From: Streptomyces regalis
GTDB taxonomy: Bacteria > Actinomycetota > Actinomycetes > Streptomycetales > Streptomycetaceae
Reading direction: 5' to 3'
Length of the DNA stretch: 64,000 nucleotides
Assembly: GCF_001509475.1 (NCBI RefSeq)
Contig: NZ_LLZG01000399.1
Span: forward strand, 89,777 to 153,776
The notes below the pieces were generated by a model. That model had not been told where the DNA came from. It searched no databases and saw only the letters and a list, made by a program, of their open reading frames with translations. How positions within the stretch are numbered: position 1 is the first letter of the stretch; each line of letters starts with the position of its first letter. Shown here piece by piece: positions 16,226 through 25,068 of this stretch. Position numbers and translations under genes: made by a program.

Positions 16226-17961
16226 GATTCCCATCCCGCGAGTCGGTCCCCGTAGGCGCGGGCGAGGCTGTGCACCGCGGGCGGAATGCGCCGCCCGAAG
16301 GCGCACAGGCTCGCCTCGGCCAGGACATGGGCGAGGCGCCCCCATTCAGGCCCGGGCGGGGCGCCGGCGGAGGCCAGCTCCAGGCCGCGGCGCGAGCCGA
16401 CGCGGCAGGGGGAGCAGGCGCCGCAGCTCTCCGCGGCCGCGAACTGCCAGATGTGCCGCAGCACTTCCTCCGGGGCCACGTGCTGGTCGAAGGCGACCAG
16501 TCCGGCGTGGCCGAGCGCGGCGCCCCGGGCCGCGAGGTCGGCGGTCGTCAGCGGCACGTCCAGCGCGTCGGGGCCGAGGAATCCGCCCAGCGGCCCACCG
16601 ACCTGCACGGCGGTCAGTTCGCTGCCGTCCTTCAGGCCGCCGCCCAGCTCGGTGACGATCCGCAGCAGTGGGGTGCCGAGCTCGACCTCGTATGCCCCCG
16701 GCCGGGCGAATCGCTCCGACAGACAGACCAGTTTCGTCCCGGTCTCACCCCGAGCGCCGCGCCGGGCGTACGCCTCTCCGCCACGGGCGATGATCCATGG
16801 GACGGACGCGAGGGTCTCGACGTTGTTCACCACCGTCGGCGCATCCCAGAGGCCGCGCTGAGTCGGGTACGGCGGGCGCGGCCGGGCACACCCCCGGTCC
16901 CCCTCCAGACTCGCGATCAGGGCGGTCTCCTCGCCCGCGACGTACGATCCGGCGCCCTCCACCACCTCCACGTCCAAGGCGATGCCCGTGCCGTGAACGG
17001 ACGGGCCGAAGTGCCCGTCGGCGTACCCCTGCCCGACCGCCTCCCGCATCCGCGCCAGCGCCCGCGGATACTCCGAGCGCACCAGCACCACACCCCGCCG
17101 TGCCCCGCATGCGAAGCAAGCCAGAGCCAGGCCCTCCAGTACCCGCTCCGGCTCCGCCTCCATCAACAGCCGATCGGCGTAGGAGCCGGGGTCCCCCTCG
17201 TCTCCGTTGGCCACCACGACGGTGCCGGGCGCCCGGCCGGCTGCTTCCCACTTCGCGGCCACCCGGAATCCCGCGCCGCCGCGGCCTCGCAGTCCGGATG
17301 CGGCCACCTGCCGTTGGACCTCGTCGGGGGCGCCGGTGGTCGCCGTCCGCGGCCACACCTGCCACGGGGGCTCACCGGCCACCACTCCGCCCAGCAGCAC
17401 GGGGTCGCCGGTGGCGTCGGCCGCCGGGATCCCGGGTGCCCGAGGGGGCTCGTGTCCCGCGAGCTGACCGGCCAGCGTCGGGCCGGTGCAGGGTGTGTCA
17501 CCGTCGAGTGCCGCAGGACCCGTGTAGCAGTACCCGAGGCAGCGGACGGTCTGCAGCGATGTCTCGCCGTCCGGCGAGACTGTGTCCGTGGTGACGCCCA
17601 GCTCGTGCTCCACCTCGGCGAGATGCCGTCCGGCCTGCGCGGCGAAGCACGCCGTCGCCGCGCAGACGCGGACGTGACGGCGGCCGTGCGGGGCGGCGAG
17701 GTCCGCGTAGTATCCGGCCGGTCCGAGCGCGGCGGCAGCGGGCAGGCCGAGACCGGTGGCGACAGCCGGAGCCCAGGTTCCAGGGCTGTCGGCCGTTCCC
17801 GCCCTGGCCTCGGCCAGCGACTCGATCAGTCGGCCTCCCGGCCGCCCGCGCCGGTCGGCCAGGGCCCGAAACGCGTCGAAACGGTCTGCGGAACCCACCT
17901 GAATCATGACCTCATCGTGGAGTCGGGCACCAAGGCCCGCAATCCGGGTGTCGGTGCTCAT
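16222..17961 (-). CDS. fdsB: NAD-type formate dehydrogenase, NuoE-NuoF fusion (beta) subunit
   Basis: A 579-residue diaphorase subunit. Residues about 1-165 are NuoE-like: a thioredoxin-type [2Fe-2S] domain with Cys in CAATACF and CLGYC. Residues about 185-579 are NuoF-like, with GLRGRGGAGF (NADH/FMN-binding), NGDEGDPGSYADR, GAGSYVAGEETALI, and a [4Fe-4S] cluster from SCGACSPCRVG plus a later Cys in ASLCAFGR. It passes electrons from formate, via fdsA, to NAD+. NuoE and NuoF homologues being fused replaces separate FdsG and FdsB. The ATG overlaps the narI stop (ATGA). Function as a soluble bidirectional diaphorase is inferred from the family. Confidence 0.87.
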   Translation of the reverse strand: MSTDTRIAGLGARLHDEVMIQVGSADRFDAFRALADRRGRPGGRLIESLAEARAGTADSPGTWAPAVATGLGLPAAAALGPAGYYADLAAPHGRRHVRVCAATACFAAQAGRHLAEVEHELGVTTDTVSPDGETSLQTVRCLGYCYTGPAALDGDTPCTGPTLAGQLAGHEPPRAPGIPAADATGDPVLLGGVVAGEPPWQVWPRTATTGAPDEVQRQVAASGLRGRGGAGFRVAAKWEAAGRAPGTVVVANGDEGDPGSYADRLLMEAEPERVLEGLALACFACGARRGVVLVRSEYPRALARMREAVGQGYADGHFGPSVHGTGIALDVEVVEGAGSYVAGEETALIASLEGDRGCARPRPPYPTQRGLWDAPTVVNNVETLASVPWIIARGGEAYARRGARGETGTKLVCLSERFARPGAYEVELGTPLLRIVTELGGGLKDGSELTAVQVGGPLGGFLGPDALDVPLTTADLAARGAALGHAGLVAFDQHVAPEEVLRHIWQFAAAESCGACSPCRVGSRRGLELASAGAPPGPEWGRLAHVLAEASLCAFGRRIPPAVHSLARAYGDRLAGWES

Positions 17962-18689
17962 CCTGGGCCTTCCCAGCCCCGGCGCGGCCCCCGTGACGGG
18001 ACGCCTGCCGAGCGGGACCGGTAGACGATGTAGGGCCGGAACAGGTAGCCGACGGGCGCGGTAAAGGCGTGGACGAGCCGGGTGAACGGCCAGATGGCGA
18101 AGAGCAGCATGCCGATGAGGGTGTGCAGTTGGAAGGACAGCGGCGCTGCGGCCATGGCGTCGATGTCCGGCTGCAACGTGAAGACGGAGCGGAACCAGGG
18201 CGAGACCGTTTCGCGGTAGTTGTGCTCCTCGCCGACGACGCCCGCCCCAAGAACCGTGGTGATCAGCCCGACGACGATGGCCGCAACGAGGACGACGTAC
18301 ATGGTCTTGTCGTTGCGCGTGGTCGCCATGAACACCGGACCGGTGGTGCGCCGGCGGTAGATGAGGATCGCGACGCCGACGAGCGTGGCGAATCCGGCGA
18401 CACCGCCGAGGACCAGCGCCTGGACGTGATACGCCGTCTCGGACAGGCCGGCGGCCGAGGTCCAGCTCTGCGGAATCAGCAGCCCGATCACGTGGCCGAT
18501 GACGACGACGAGGATGCCGAAGTGGAACAGCGGGCTGCCGATGCGCAGCAGCCGGGACTCGTACAGCTCGGAGGAGCGCGTGGTCCAGCCGAACTGGTCG
18601 TACCGGTAACGCCACACGGTGCCGCCGACGAGGAGCGCGAGGGTGACGTACGGCAGGACGCCCCAGAGAAGGACATCGAGGGCACTCAT
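17958..18689 (-). CDS. narI: Respiratory nitrate reductase gamma (cytochrome b) subunit
   Basis: A 243-residue membrane protein with five predicted helices. It binds two b-type haems and oxidises the quinol that feeds NarGH. Candidate axial ligands are the two His pairs: LFHFGILVVVIGHVIG in helix 2 and QLHTLIGMLLF plus RLVHAF in helix 5. RGSPL-type SRLLRIGSPLFHFG is typical of NarI. The C-terminal tail is short and basic. It overlaps narJ at its start (ATGA) and fdsB at its end (ATGA). Confidence 0.92.
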   Translation of the reverse strand: MSALDVLLWGVLPYVTLALLVGGTVWRYRYDQFGWTTRSSELYESRLLRIGSPLFHFGILVVVIGHVIGLLIPQSWTSAAGLSETAYHVQALVLGGVAGFATLVGVAILIYRRRTTGPVFMATTRNDKTMYVVLVAAIVVGLITTVLGAGVVGEEHNYRETVSPWFRSVFTLQPDIDAMAAAPLSFQLHTLIGMLLFAIWPFTRLVHAFTAPVGYLFRPYIVYRSRSAGVPSRGPRRGWEGPG

Positions 18690-19315
18690 CGTCGGGCACC
18701 TTCCGACGGCGCCGGTCCGAAGGGCTCCAGGCCGACGGTCTCCTGGGGCGGTCCGGTCCGGGCCAGACGCTGAGCAGCGGCGCGGTCCTGCGGGGATGGG
18801 CCGGGCAGCAGTGCGCACACGGCTTCGACGACGGCGGTGTGGGGCGAGCCGGCGTCGCGCAGGGCCAGCCTGAGCAGTTCGATCCCGGCGCGGTGCTCCT
18901 GGAGGAGGGCCAGCCCGTCGGCGAGGTCGCCGGTCGCCGTGTACTCCAGCACGACCGGAAGAAAGTCGGGCAGCTCGTTGCTGCCGAGTTCGAGGCCGTG
19001 GCGGCGGTAGCGGGCCTTGAGCGTGGCCAGGGCCTGGCCGCGGCGGCGGGTCTCGCCGTCGCTCCACCAGGTCAGATACAGGCAGCACCGTCGGCGCCGG
19101 TCGAAGGTGGCGACGTACGTCTCGGCGAGGTCGCGTGGCGGTGTGGCCGCCAGGTGGTCGAGGAAGCGGGTCAGCGCCGAGCGCGGGGTGCCGGGAGGCA
19201 GTCCGGCCACGGCTTCGGCCACCAGAGGGATGCGGTCCCGGACACCTTCGTCGGGGTATTGCAGCAGGATCGCGGCTGCCTGGCAGACCACCGCGGCGTG
19301 GCGTTCGGCGATCAC
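18686..19315 (-). CDS. narJ: Nitrate reductase molybdenum-cofactor assembly chaperone
   Basis: A 209-residue cytoplasmic chaperone needed to insert the molybdenum cofactor into NarG before membrane attachment; it is not part of the final enzyme. Family features include LLQYPDE at the N-terminus and the conserved YVATFDRRRRCCLYLTWW segment, followed by ELPDFLPVVLEY. Its length matches the short actinobacterial form. It starts with GTG inside the narH stop (GTGA), after a GGAGGA site in the narH 3' end. Confidence 0.9.
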   Translation of the reverse strand: MIAERHAAVVCQAAAILLQYPDEGVRDRIPLVAEAVAGLPPGTPRSALTRFLDHLAATPPRDLAETYVATFDRRRRCCLYLTWWSDGETRRRGQALATLKARYRRHGLELGSNELPDFLPVVLEYTATGDLADGLALLQEHRAGIELLRLALRDAGSPHTAVVEAVCALLPGPSPQDRAAAQRLARTGPPQETVGLEPFGPAPSEGARR

Positions 19316-21015
19316 CGTTCCTCCTCGGTGCGCTGCTGCGGGCGCTTGGGCGGGAACAAGCCCTCGGGGCGGCCCTTGCCATCCCAGTTCAGCAGGTTGA
19401 TCCGCGCGCCTTGGCGCTCCGGGTCGGCGATGGCGCCGGTGGTCTGGCGTTCCTTGAGTGCGTGGAAGGTCTCGACGGACACGGGCAGGGGCCGGCCCGA
19501 GGCTTCGCCGAAGGGGCCGCTGCCGTACATCCCGGGTCCGCCTTCGTAGTCGAGGCTGCATCCGGTCTCTTCGAGCCGTCGGCCTTCTGCTTCGTACGCG
19601 GTGGGGATGACGTAGCGGTCGTGGTACTTGGCGATGGCGAGCAGCCGGTAGAGCGAGGTGACCTCGCGTCCGGTCATCCCTGCCGCCTCGGCGATCCGCT
19701 CGTCGGGCGGATCGCCGAGGTTGACAGCGCGCATGTACGACCGCATGGCGGACAGTCGCTGCAGTACCTGCCGGACCGGTTCGGTGTCGCCTGCGGTGAA
19801 GAGTTCGGCAAGGTACTCGATCGGGATCCGCAGCGTGTCGATGGCGCCGAAGAGGTTGTCGACGTCCTCGCCGTCGTAGCCGGTGTCCGTCAGGGCGTCG
19901 ACGACCGGGGACAGCGGTGGGACGTACCAGACCATCGGCATCGTGCGGAACTCCGGATGGAGAGGGAGCGCCACCCGGTAGTCCTTGGCCAGGGCGTAGA
20001 CCGGGGAGCGGCGGGCCGCCTCCAGCCAGTCGTCGGGGATGCCGTCCCGGCGCGCTGCTGCGATCACCTGGGGGTCAGCCGGGTCGAGCATCAGGTCCAG
20101 CTGTGCCTGGTAGAGGTCTTTCTCGTCGGCGACCGACGCGGCGGTACCGACGCGGTCGGCGTCGTAGAGGACCAGGCCGATGTAGCGCAGCCGCCCCACG
20201 CAGGTCTCGGAGCACACCGTGGGCAGGCCCACCTCGACCCGGGGGTAGCAGAAGGTGCACTTCTCGGCCTTGCCGGTGCGGTGGTTGAAGTAGACCTTCT
20301 TGTACGGGCAGCCGGTCACGCACATCCGCCAGCCCCGGCAGCGGTCCTGGTCGACCAGGACGATGCCGTCCTCGGACCGCTTGTACAGCGCCCCCGAGGG
20401 GCAGGAGGCGACGCATGAGGGGTTCAGGCAGTGCTCGCAGATGCGCGGCAGGTAGAACATGTACGCCTGCTCGTACTGGAAGCGCACCTTCTCCTCGGCC
20501 TCGCGCCGGATGCGCTCGATGACGGGGTCGTGGTCGGCGATCTCGGCGCCACCTGCGAGGCTGTCGTCCCAGTTGGCGCTCCACTCCACCCGCATCGGCT
20601 CGCCGGAGATGAGTGACTTCGGCCGTGCGACGGGGAAGTCGTCGCCGAGCGGGGCGGTGGTGAGGTTCTCGTAGTCGTAGGTCCAGGGTTCGTAGTAGTC
20701 GCGGATGGTGGGCAGCACGGGGTTGGCGAAGAGGGTGAGCAGCTTGCGCAGTCGGCCGCCGGCCTTGAGCCTGAGACGGCCGCCGCGGGTGCGGATCCAG
20801 CCGCCCTGCCACTTCTCCTGGTCCTGGTAGCGGCGCGGGTAGCCCTGGCCGGGGCGGGTCTCGACGTTGTTGAACCAGACGTACTCGACGCCGCTGCGGT
20901 TGGTCCATGCCTGTTTGCAGGTGACCGAGCAGGTGTGGCATCCGATGCACTTGTCGAGGTTCATCACCATGGCCAGCTGGGCCATGCAGCGTCCGATCGG
21001 CTCGCTTCCGGGCAT
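19312..21015 (-). CDS. narH: Respiratory nitrate reductase beta (iron-sulfur) subunit
   Basis: A 567-residue electron-transfer subunit. It carries the four Cys groups of NarH: CIGCHTCSVTC near residue 22, CEHCLNPSCVASCPSG, CRGWRMCVTGCPYKK and CTFCYPR with CSETC. The Trp in CRGWRMC replaces a Cys, which gives the [3Fe-4S] cluster of this family. It relays electrons from NarI haem b to NarG. The ATG at 21015 shares one base with the narG stop (TGATG); a second ATG, MAQLAMVMNLDKCIGC, begins 11 residues later and could also be used. Confidence 0.94.
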   Translation of the reverse strand: MPGSEPIGRCMAQLAMVMNLDKCIGCHTCSVTCKQAWTNRSGVEYVWFNNVETRPGQGYPRRYQDQEKWQGGWIRTRGGRLRLKAGGRLRKLLTLFANPVLPTIRDYYEPWTYDYENLTTAPLGDDFPVARPKSLISGEPMRVEWSANWDDSLAGGAEIADHDPVIERIRREAEEKVRFQYEQAYMFYLPRICEHCLNPSCVASCPSGALYKRSEDGIVLVDQDRCRGWRMCVTGCPYKKVYFNHRTGKAEKCTFCYPRVEVGLPTVCSETCVGRLRYIGLVLYDADRVGTAASVADEKDLYQAQLDLMLDPADPQVIAAARRDGIPDDWLEAARRSPVYALAKDYRVALPLHPEFRTMPMVWYVPPLSPVVDALTDTGYDGEDVDNLFGAIDTLRIPIEYLAELFTAGDTEPVRQVLQRLSAMRSYMRAVNLGDPPDERIAEAAGMTGREVTSLYRLLAIAKYHDRYVIPTAYEAEGRRLEETGCSLDYEGGPGMYGSGPFGEASGRPLPVSVETFHALKERQTTGAIADPERQGARINLLNWDGKGRPEGLFPPKRPQQRTEEER

Positions 21016-24000
21016 CAGTACGTCACCTCCTGGGAGCGACGGCGGATCATGGTGACTTCGTCGCGCTGGTTGCCCGTCGGGCCGAGGTAGTTGAAGGCGA
21101 ACGACAGTTGGGCGTAGCCGCCGATGAGGTGGGTGGGTTTGATGAGGATGCGGGTCAGGGAGTTGTGGATGCCGCCGCGCTGGCCACTGGCCTCGGTGAG
21201 GGGGACGTCCACGACCCGTTCCTGCGCGTGGTGGACGTACACGGTGCCGGTCGGCATACGGTGCGAAACGATCGCGCGCAGCACCATCACGCCGTTGCGG
21301 TTGACCGCCTCGACCCAGTCGTTGTCACGGGCGCCGATCGCCTCCGCGTCCGCGGGGCTCATCCACACGGTCGGGCCGCCGCGGGACAGGGTGAGCATGA
21401 GCAGGTTGTCCTGGTACTCGGAGTGGATCGACCATTTCGAATGCGGGGTCAGATAGCGGACGGTGACCTGTTTCTCGCCGTCCGGGCCGATCTCGGGCTC
21501 GCCGAACAGCCGGTGCATGTCCAGGGGCGGGCGGTAGACCGGGAGTGTCTCGCCGAACTCGTGGATCCAGTCGTGGTCGAGGAGGAAGTGCATGCGGCCG
21601 GTGAGGGTGTGCCAGGGCTTCAGCTCCTCGACGTTGGTGGTGAACGCGGCGTAGCGCCGCCCGCCGGTCTCGCTGCCGGACCACTCCGGGCTGGTGATGA
21701 CCGGCACGGGCCGGGCCTGGGTGTCGGCGAAGGTGATCCGCCGTTCCTCGCTGCCCTCGGCCAGGTGGGAGAGCGGCCGCCCGACGCGCCGCTCCGCGGT
21801 GCGGAAGCCCTGGACGGCGAGCCGGCCGTTGGTGGTGCCGGACAAGGCCAGGACGGCCTCGGCCATCTTGGCGTCGGTGTCCAGGGCGGGCCGCCCGTCG
21901 CCGGCGCCGCCGAGCATCACCCCGTTGATGCGGGCGAGGTGCTCCACCTCCTCGTGGGGGTGGAGCGTCAGCCCCTTGACGGGCAGCCCCAGTTGTTCGG
22001 TGAGTGGGCCCAGTGCGGTGAGTTTGTCGGCGACCGCCCCGTAGTCCCGGGTCACCAAGGTCAGGGCGGGCATCGTCCGGCCGGGGACAGGAACGACATC
22101 GCCGCCCCGCCAGTCGTGGACGGTACCCCGGGCCTGCGCGGTCTCGCCGGGGGTGTCGTGCTGCAGTGCGGTGGCGACGACGTCATGCCGCACGCCGAGG
22201 TGCTCGCGCGCCAGCTCGCTGAACCGCCGGGCGATCACGGTGAACGCGGCGAAGTCGGAGCGGGTCTCCCAGGGCGGGTCGATCGCCGGAGTGAAGGCGT
22301 GCACGTACGGGTGCATGTCGGTCGAGGACAGGTCGTGCTTCTCGTACCAGGTCGCGGCGGGCAGGACGATGTCCGCGAGCAGCGTCGAACTCGTCATCCG
22401 GAAGTCCAGCGCCAGCAGCAGGTCCAGCTTCCCCTCGGGCACTTCCTCCTGCCACCTGACGTCGCGGGGACGGCCCTCCGGCGGTGTCTGGGCCGCGCGC
22501 AGACTGGAGTGCGTGCCGAGCAGATGCTTGAGGAAGTACTCGTTCCCCTTGCCCGACGAGCCGAGCAGGTTGGCCCGCCACAGGGTCAGACAACGCGGCC
22601 AGTTCTCCTCGGCGTCCGGATCCTCGCAGGCCCAGCCGAGCTCGCCCGAGGCCAGCTTGCGGGCGACGTACTCGGTGGGGGCCTCGCCCGCGGCGGCGGC
22701 CTCATCGGCCAGGTCGAGCGGGTTGCGGTCGAACTGTGGGTAGGAGGGCATCCAGCCCAGCCGGGCGGACAGCGCGATGGTGTCGGCGGTGTGCAGGCCA
22801 GCGAGGTCGCCGCGGGCCAGCGGTGAGGCGAGCGCGTCGGCGCGGTAACCGTCGTAGCGCCACTGGTCGGTGTGGGTGTACCAGTACGCCGTGCCGATCA
22901 TCTGCCGTGGCGGGCGCTGCCAGTCCGTCGCCATCGCCAGCGTGGACCAGCCGGTGAAGGGACGGCACTTCTCCTGGCCGACGTAGTGCGCCCAGCCGCC
23001 ACCGTTGCGGCCCATCGCGCCGGTGAGCATCAGCAGGGCCAGGATCGCCCGGTAGGTCGCGTCGCCGTGGAACCACTGGCAGATGCCCGCCCCCATGATG
23101 ATCATGGTCCGGCCGCCGGACCGCTCGGAGCTGCGCGCCATCTCGCGTGCCACCCGGATCACGGTGCCGGCCGGTACGGAGGTGTGCTCCTCCTGCCAGG
23201 CGGGCGTATACGGCTGGCTGGCGTCGTCGTACCCCGTCGGCCAGTTCCCGGGCAGGCCGTCGCGCCCTACGCCGTACTGCGCGAGCATCAGATCGAAGAC
23301 CGTCGTCACCAGACGGCCACCGATTCGGCGCGCCGGGACACCGCGGCGCAGCACCGAACCGCTCCCCTCCGTGGTGTCGAAGCGCGGCAGCAGGACCTCG
23401 ACGGGCTCCGCCCGCTCTCCGAGGAGCGTCAACTGCGGGCTGATGTCCCCGAGGTCGAGGTTCCAGCGCCCCATGCCGGATTCCGTCCACCGCTCGCCCA
23501 GCGTGCCGCGCGGCACGACCGGCTCACCGGTGCGCCCGTCGACGAGTACGGTCTTCCACTCCGCCCCTTCGGAGGTGTCGCCGAGGTCGGACGCCCGCAG
23601 GAACTTCCCCGGCACGAAGGCGCCGTCGTGCTTCTGAAGCGTCACCAGGAACGGCAGGTCGGTGTAGGTCCGCACGTAGTCGACGAACATCGGCACTCGG
23701 CGCTTGACGAAGCACTCGGTGAGGATCACATGGCCCATGGCCATCGCCAGGGCGCCGTCGGTGCCTGGCTGGGCGTGCAGCCACTGGTCGGCGAACTTGG
23801 TGTTGTCGGCGTAGTCCGGTGACACCACGACCACTTTCTGGCCGCGGTAGCGGGCCTCGGCCATCCAGTGGGCGTCCGGGGTCCGGGTGACGGGGACGTT
23901 GGAGCCCCACATGATCAGGTAGGCGGCGTTCCACCAGTCGCCGGACTCCGGCACGTCGGTCTGGTCCCCGAATACCTGTGGGGAGGCCACCGGGAGGTCG

Positions 24001-24728
24001 GCGTACCAGTCGTAGAAGGAGGTCATGCAGCCGCCGATGAGTTCGATGAACCTCGACCCGACCGCGTGCGAGACCATCGACATCGCCGGGATCGGGGAGA
24101 AACCCGCGATCCGGTCCGGGCCCCACCGTCTGATCGTGTGCACATGCGCGGCCGCCGCCATCTCGACCGCCTCGTCCCACGTCACCCGCACATGGCCGCC
24201 CTTGCCCCGGGCCCGCTGGTACCGGCGGCGCCGCTCCGGGTCGCCTACCACGTCGGCCCACGCCAGCACCGGGTCACCCAGGCGAGCCCTGGCCTCCCGG
24301 TACATCTCCACCAGGACACCGCGCGCGTAGGGGAAGCGCACCCGCGTGGGCGAGTAGGTGTACCAGGAGAACGCCGCGCCCCGCGGGCAGCCGCGCGGCT
24401 CGTACTCCGGGGAGTCCGGGCCGACCGACGGATAGTCGGTCTCCTGGCTCTCCCAGGTGATGATCCCGTCCTTGACGTAGACCTTCCACGAGCACGAGCC
24501 GGTGCAGTTCACCCCGTGCGTGGACCGTACGACCTTGTCGTGGCTCCAGCGGTCCCGGTAGAAGACATCGCCCTGCCGACCGCCCTCCAGGAAGACTGCC
24601 CGCCGATCCGCTGAGACATCACGCCGGGTGAAGAAGCGCCCGGCACGCAGCAGGGCGTCCGCCGCCGCACCGTCGTACGCGGGCCCGTCACGCCCGACGG
24701 GCCCACCAGGGGTACTGCCGTCCGCCAC
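21015..24728 (-). CDS. narG: Respiratory nitrate reductase alpha (catalytic) subunit
   Basis: A 1237-residue Mo-bis-MGD enzyme that reduces nitrate to nitrite on the cytoplasmic side, completing quinol-driven respiration with NarH and NarI. The FS0 cluster ligands are in HGVNCTGSCSW plus GCPRG. The Mo ligand Asp240 lies in YDWYADLP, the NarG signature. Start choice: GTG 24728 has GAGAGG at 8 bases; GTG 24737 is in frame three codons earlier but lacks a well-spaced site. First gene of the six-gene operon, divergent from narK. The DosR-like site upstream suggests oxygen control. Confidence 0.95.
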   Translation of the reverse strand: MADGSTPGGPVGRDGPAYDGAAADALLRAGRFFTRRDVSADRRAVFLEGGRQGDVFYRDRWSHDKVVRSTHGVNCTGSCSWKVYVKDGIITWESQETDYPSVGPDSPEYEPRGCPRGAAFSWYTYSPTRVRFPYARGVLVEMYREARARLGDPVLAWADVVGDPERRRRYQRARGKGGHVRVTWDEAVEMAAAAHVHTIRRWGPDRIAGFSPIPAMSMVSHAVGSRFIELIGGCMTSFYDWYADLPVASPQVFGDQTDVPESGDWWNAAYLIMWGSNVPVTRTPDAHWMAEARYRGQKVVVVSPDYADNTKFADQWLHAQPGTDGALAMAMGHVILTECFVKRRVPMFVDYVRTYTDLPFLVTLQKHDGAFVPGKFLRASDLGDTSEGAEWKTVLVDGRTGEPVVPRGTLGERWTESGMGRWNLDLGDISPQLTLLGERAEPVEVLLPRFDTTEGSGSVLRRGVPARRIGGRLVTTVFDLMLAQYGVGRDGLPGNWPTGYDDASQPYTPAWQEEHTSVPAGTVIRVAREMARSSERSGGRTMIIMGAGICQWFHGDATYRAILALLMLTGAMGRNGGGWAHYVGQEKCRPFTGWSTLAMATDWQRPPRQMIGTAYWYTHTDQWRYDGYRADALASPLARGDLAGLHTADTIALSARLGWMPSYPQFDRNPLDLADEAAAAGEAPTEYVARKLASGELGWACEDPDAEENWPRCLTLWRANLLGSSGKGNEYFLKHLLGTHSSLRAAQTPPEGRPRDVRWQEEVPEGKLDLLLALDFRMTSSTLLADIVLPAATWYEKHDLSSTDMHPYVHAFTPAIDPPWETRSDFAAFTVIARRFSELAREHLGVRHDVVATALQHDTPGETAQARGTVHDWRGGDVVPVPGRTMPALTLVTRDYGAVADKLTALGPLTEQLGLPVKGLTLHPHEEVEHLARINGVMLGGAGDGRPALDTDAKMAEAVLALSGTTNGRLAVQGFRTAERRVGRPLSHLAEGSEERRITFADTQARPVPVITSPEWSGSETGGRRYAAFTTNVEELKPWHTLTGRMHFLLDHDWIHEFGETLPVYRPPLDMHRLFGEPEIGPDGEKQVTVRYLTPHSKWSIHSEYQDNLLMLTLSRGGPTVWMSPADAEAIGARDNDWVEAVNRNGVMVLRAIVSHRMPTGTVYVHHAQERVVDVPLTEASGQRGGIHNSLTRILIKPTHLIGGYAQLSFAFNYLGPTGNQRDEVTMIRRRSQEVTY

Positions 24729-25068
24729 GATCGTCACCTCTCGCCTGCATGCGAGTCGTGGGACACCTAACCGTCCATAACTTACCTATATGTCGCATTT
24801 CCGTATGGGGTGGACCGCCGGACCGGTCCCGGCCGCCCTCCCTCCTCAGCCCACTCCAGCCGTACCGAGGCCACGCGGACAGGGGCCGAACGACCCTTTG
24901 CTCCACCTCCATGGCCCTCGCGCCGCATCACATGCTCGGGACAGCATCACCCGAAGCGACGGGCGCGTCGAGCGGATGGGCGGGTGAGTACGCACCAGCA
25001 TCGTGAGGCGGATCGACGAGTCACGGAACGGCCGGGGAAACCCGCCCTTGGAGCATGGAGGAGGCCCC
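24729..25068. promoter_or_regulatory. Divergent narG/narK control region
   Basis: A 340-base region between the divergent narG operon and narK. An AT-rich island at about 24764-24800 (CATAACTTACCTATATG) is the likeliest -10/-35 zone for narG, being unusually AT-rich for this genome. A perfect 10-base palindrome, GGACCGGTCC, is at 24820-24829. The 19-base operator-like site is at 24879-24897. Individual promoters cannot be assigned with confidence. Confidence 0.5.
24879..24897 (-). promoter_or_regulatory. Second DosR/OsdR-like operator candidate
   Basis: On the minus strand this reads AGGGTCGTTCGGCCCCTGT, identical at 17 of 19 positions to the site at 639-657; the last 12 bases are identical. 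It lies about 150 bases from the narG start and 170 from the narK start, suitable for control of both. Two such sites at likely promoters of hypoxia-type genes suggest one shared regulator. Confidence 0.55.

Noticed and set aside
13607..16255. Long open frame on the plus strand opposite fdsA (882 codons)
   Set aside because: It is antisense to a gene with clear iron-sulfur and molybdenum motifs and has no recognisable domain; such frames are common opposite high-GC genes.
21108..22826. Long plus-strand frame opposite narG
   Set aside because: No motif, repetitive Gly/Arg/Val composition, and the opposite strand has full NarG signatures.
24820..24829. GGACCGGTCC palindrome between narG and narK as a second DosR-type site
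   Set aside because: A perfect 10-mer palindrome is expected now and then in such GC-rich DNA and it lacks the 15-16-base spacing of the other motif; kept only as a note.
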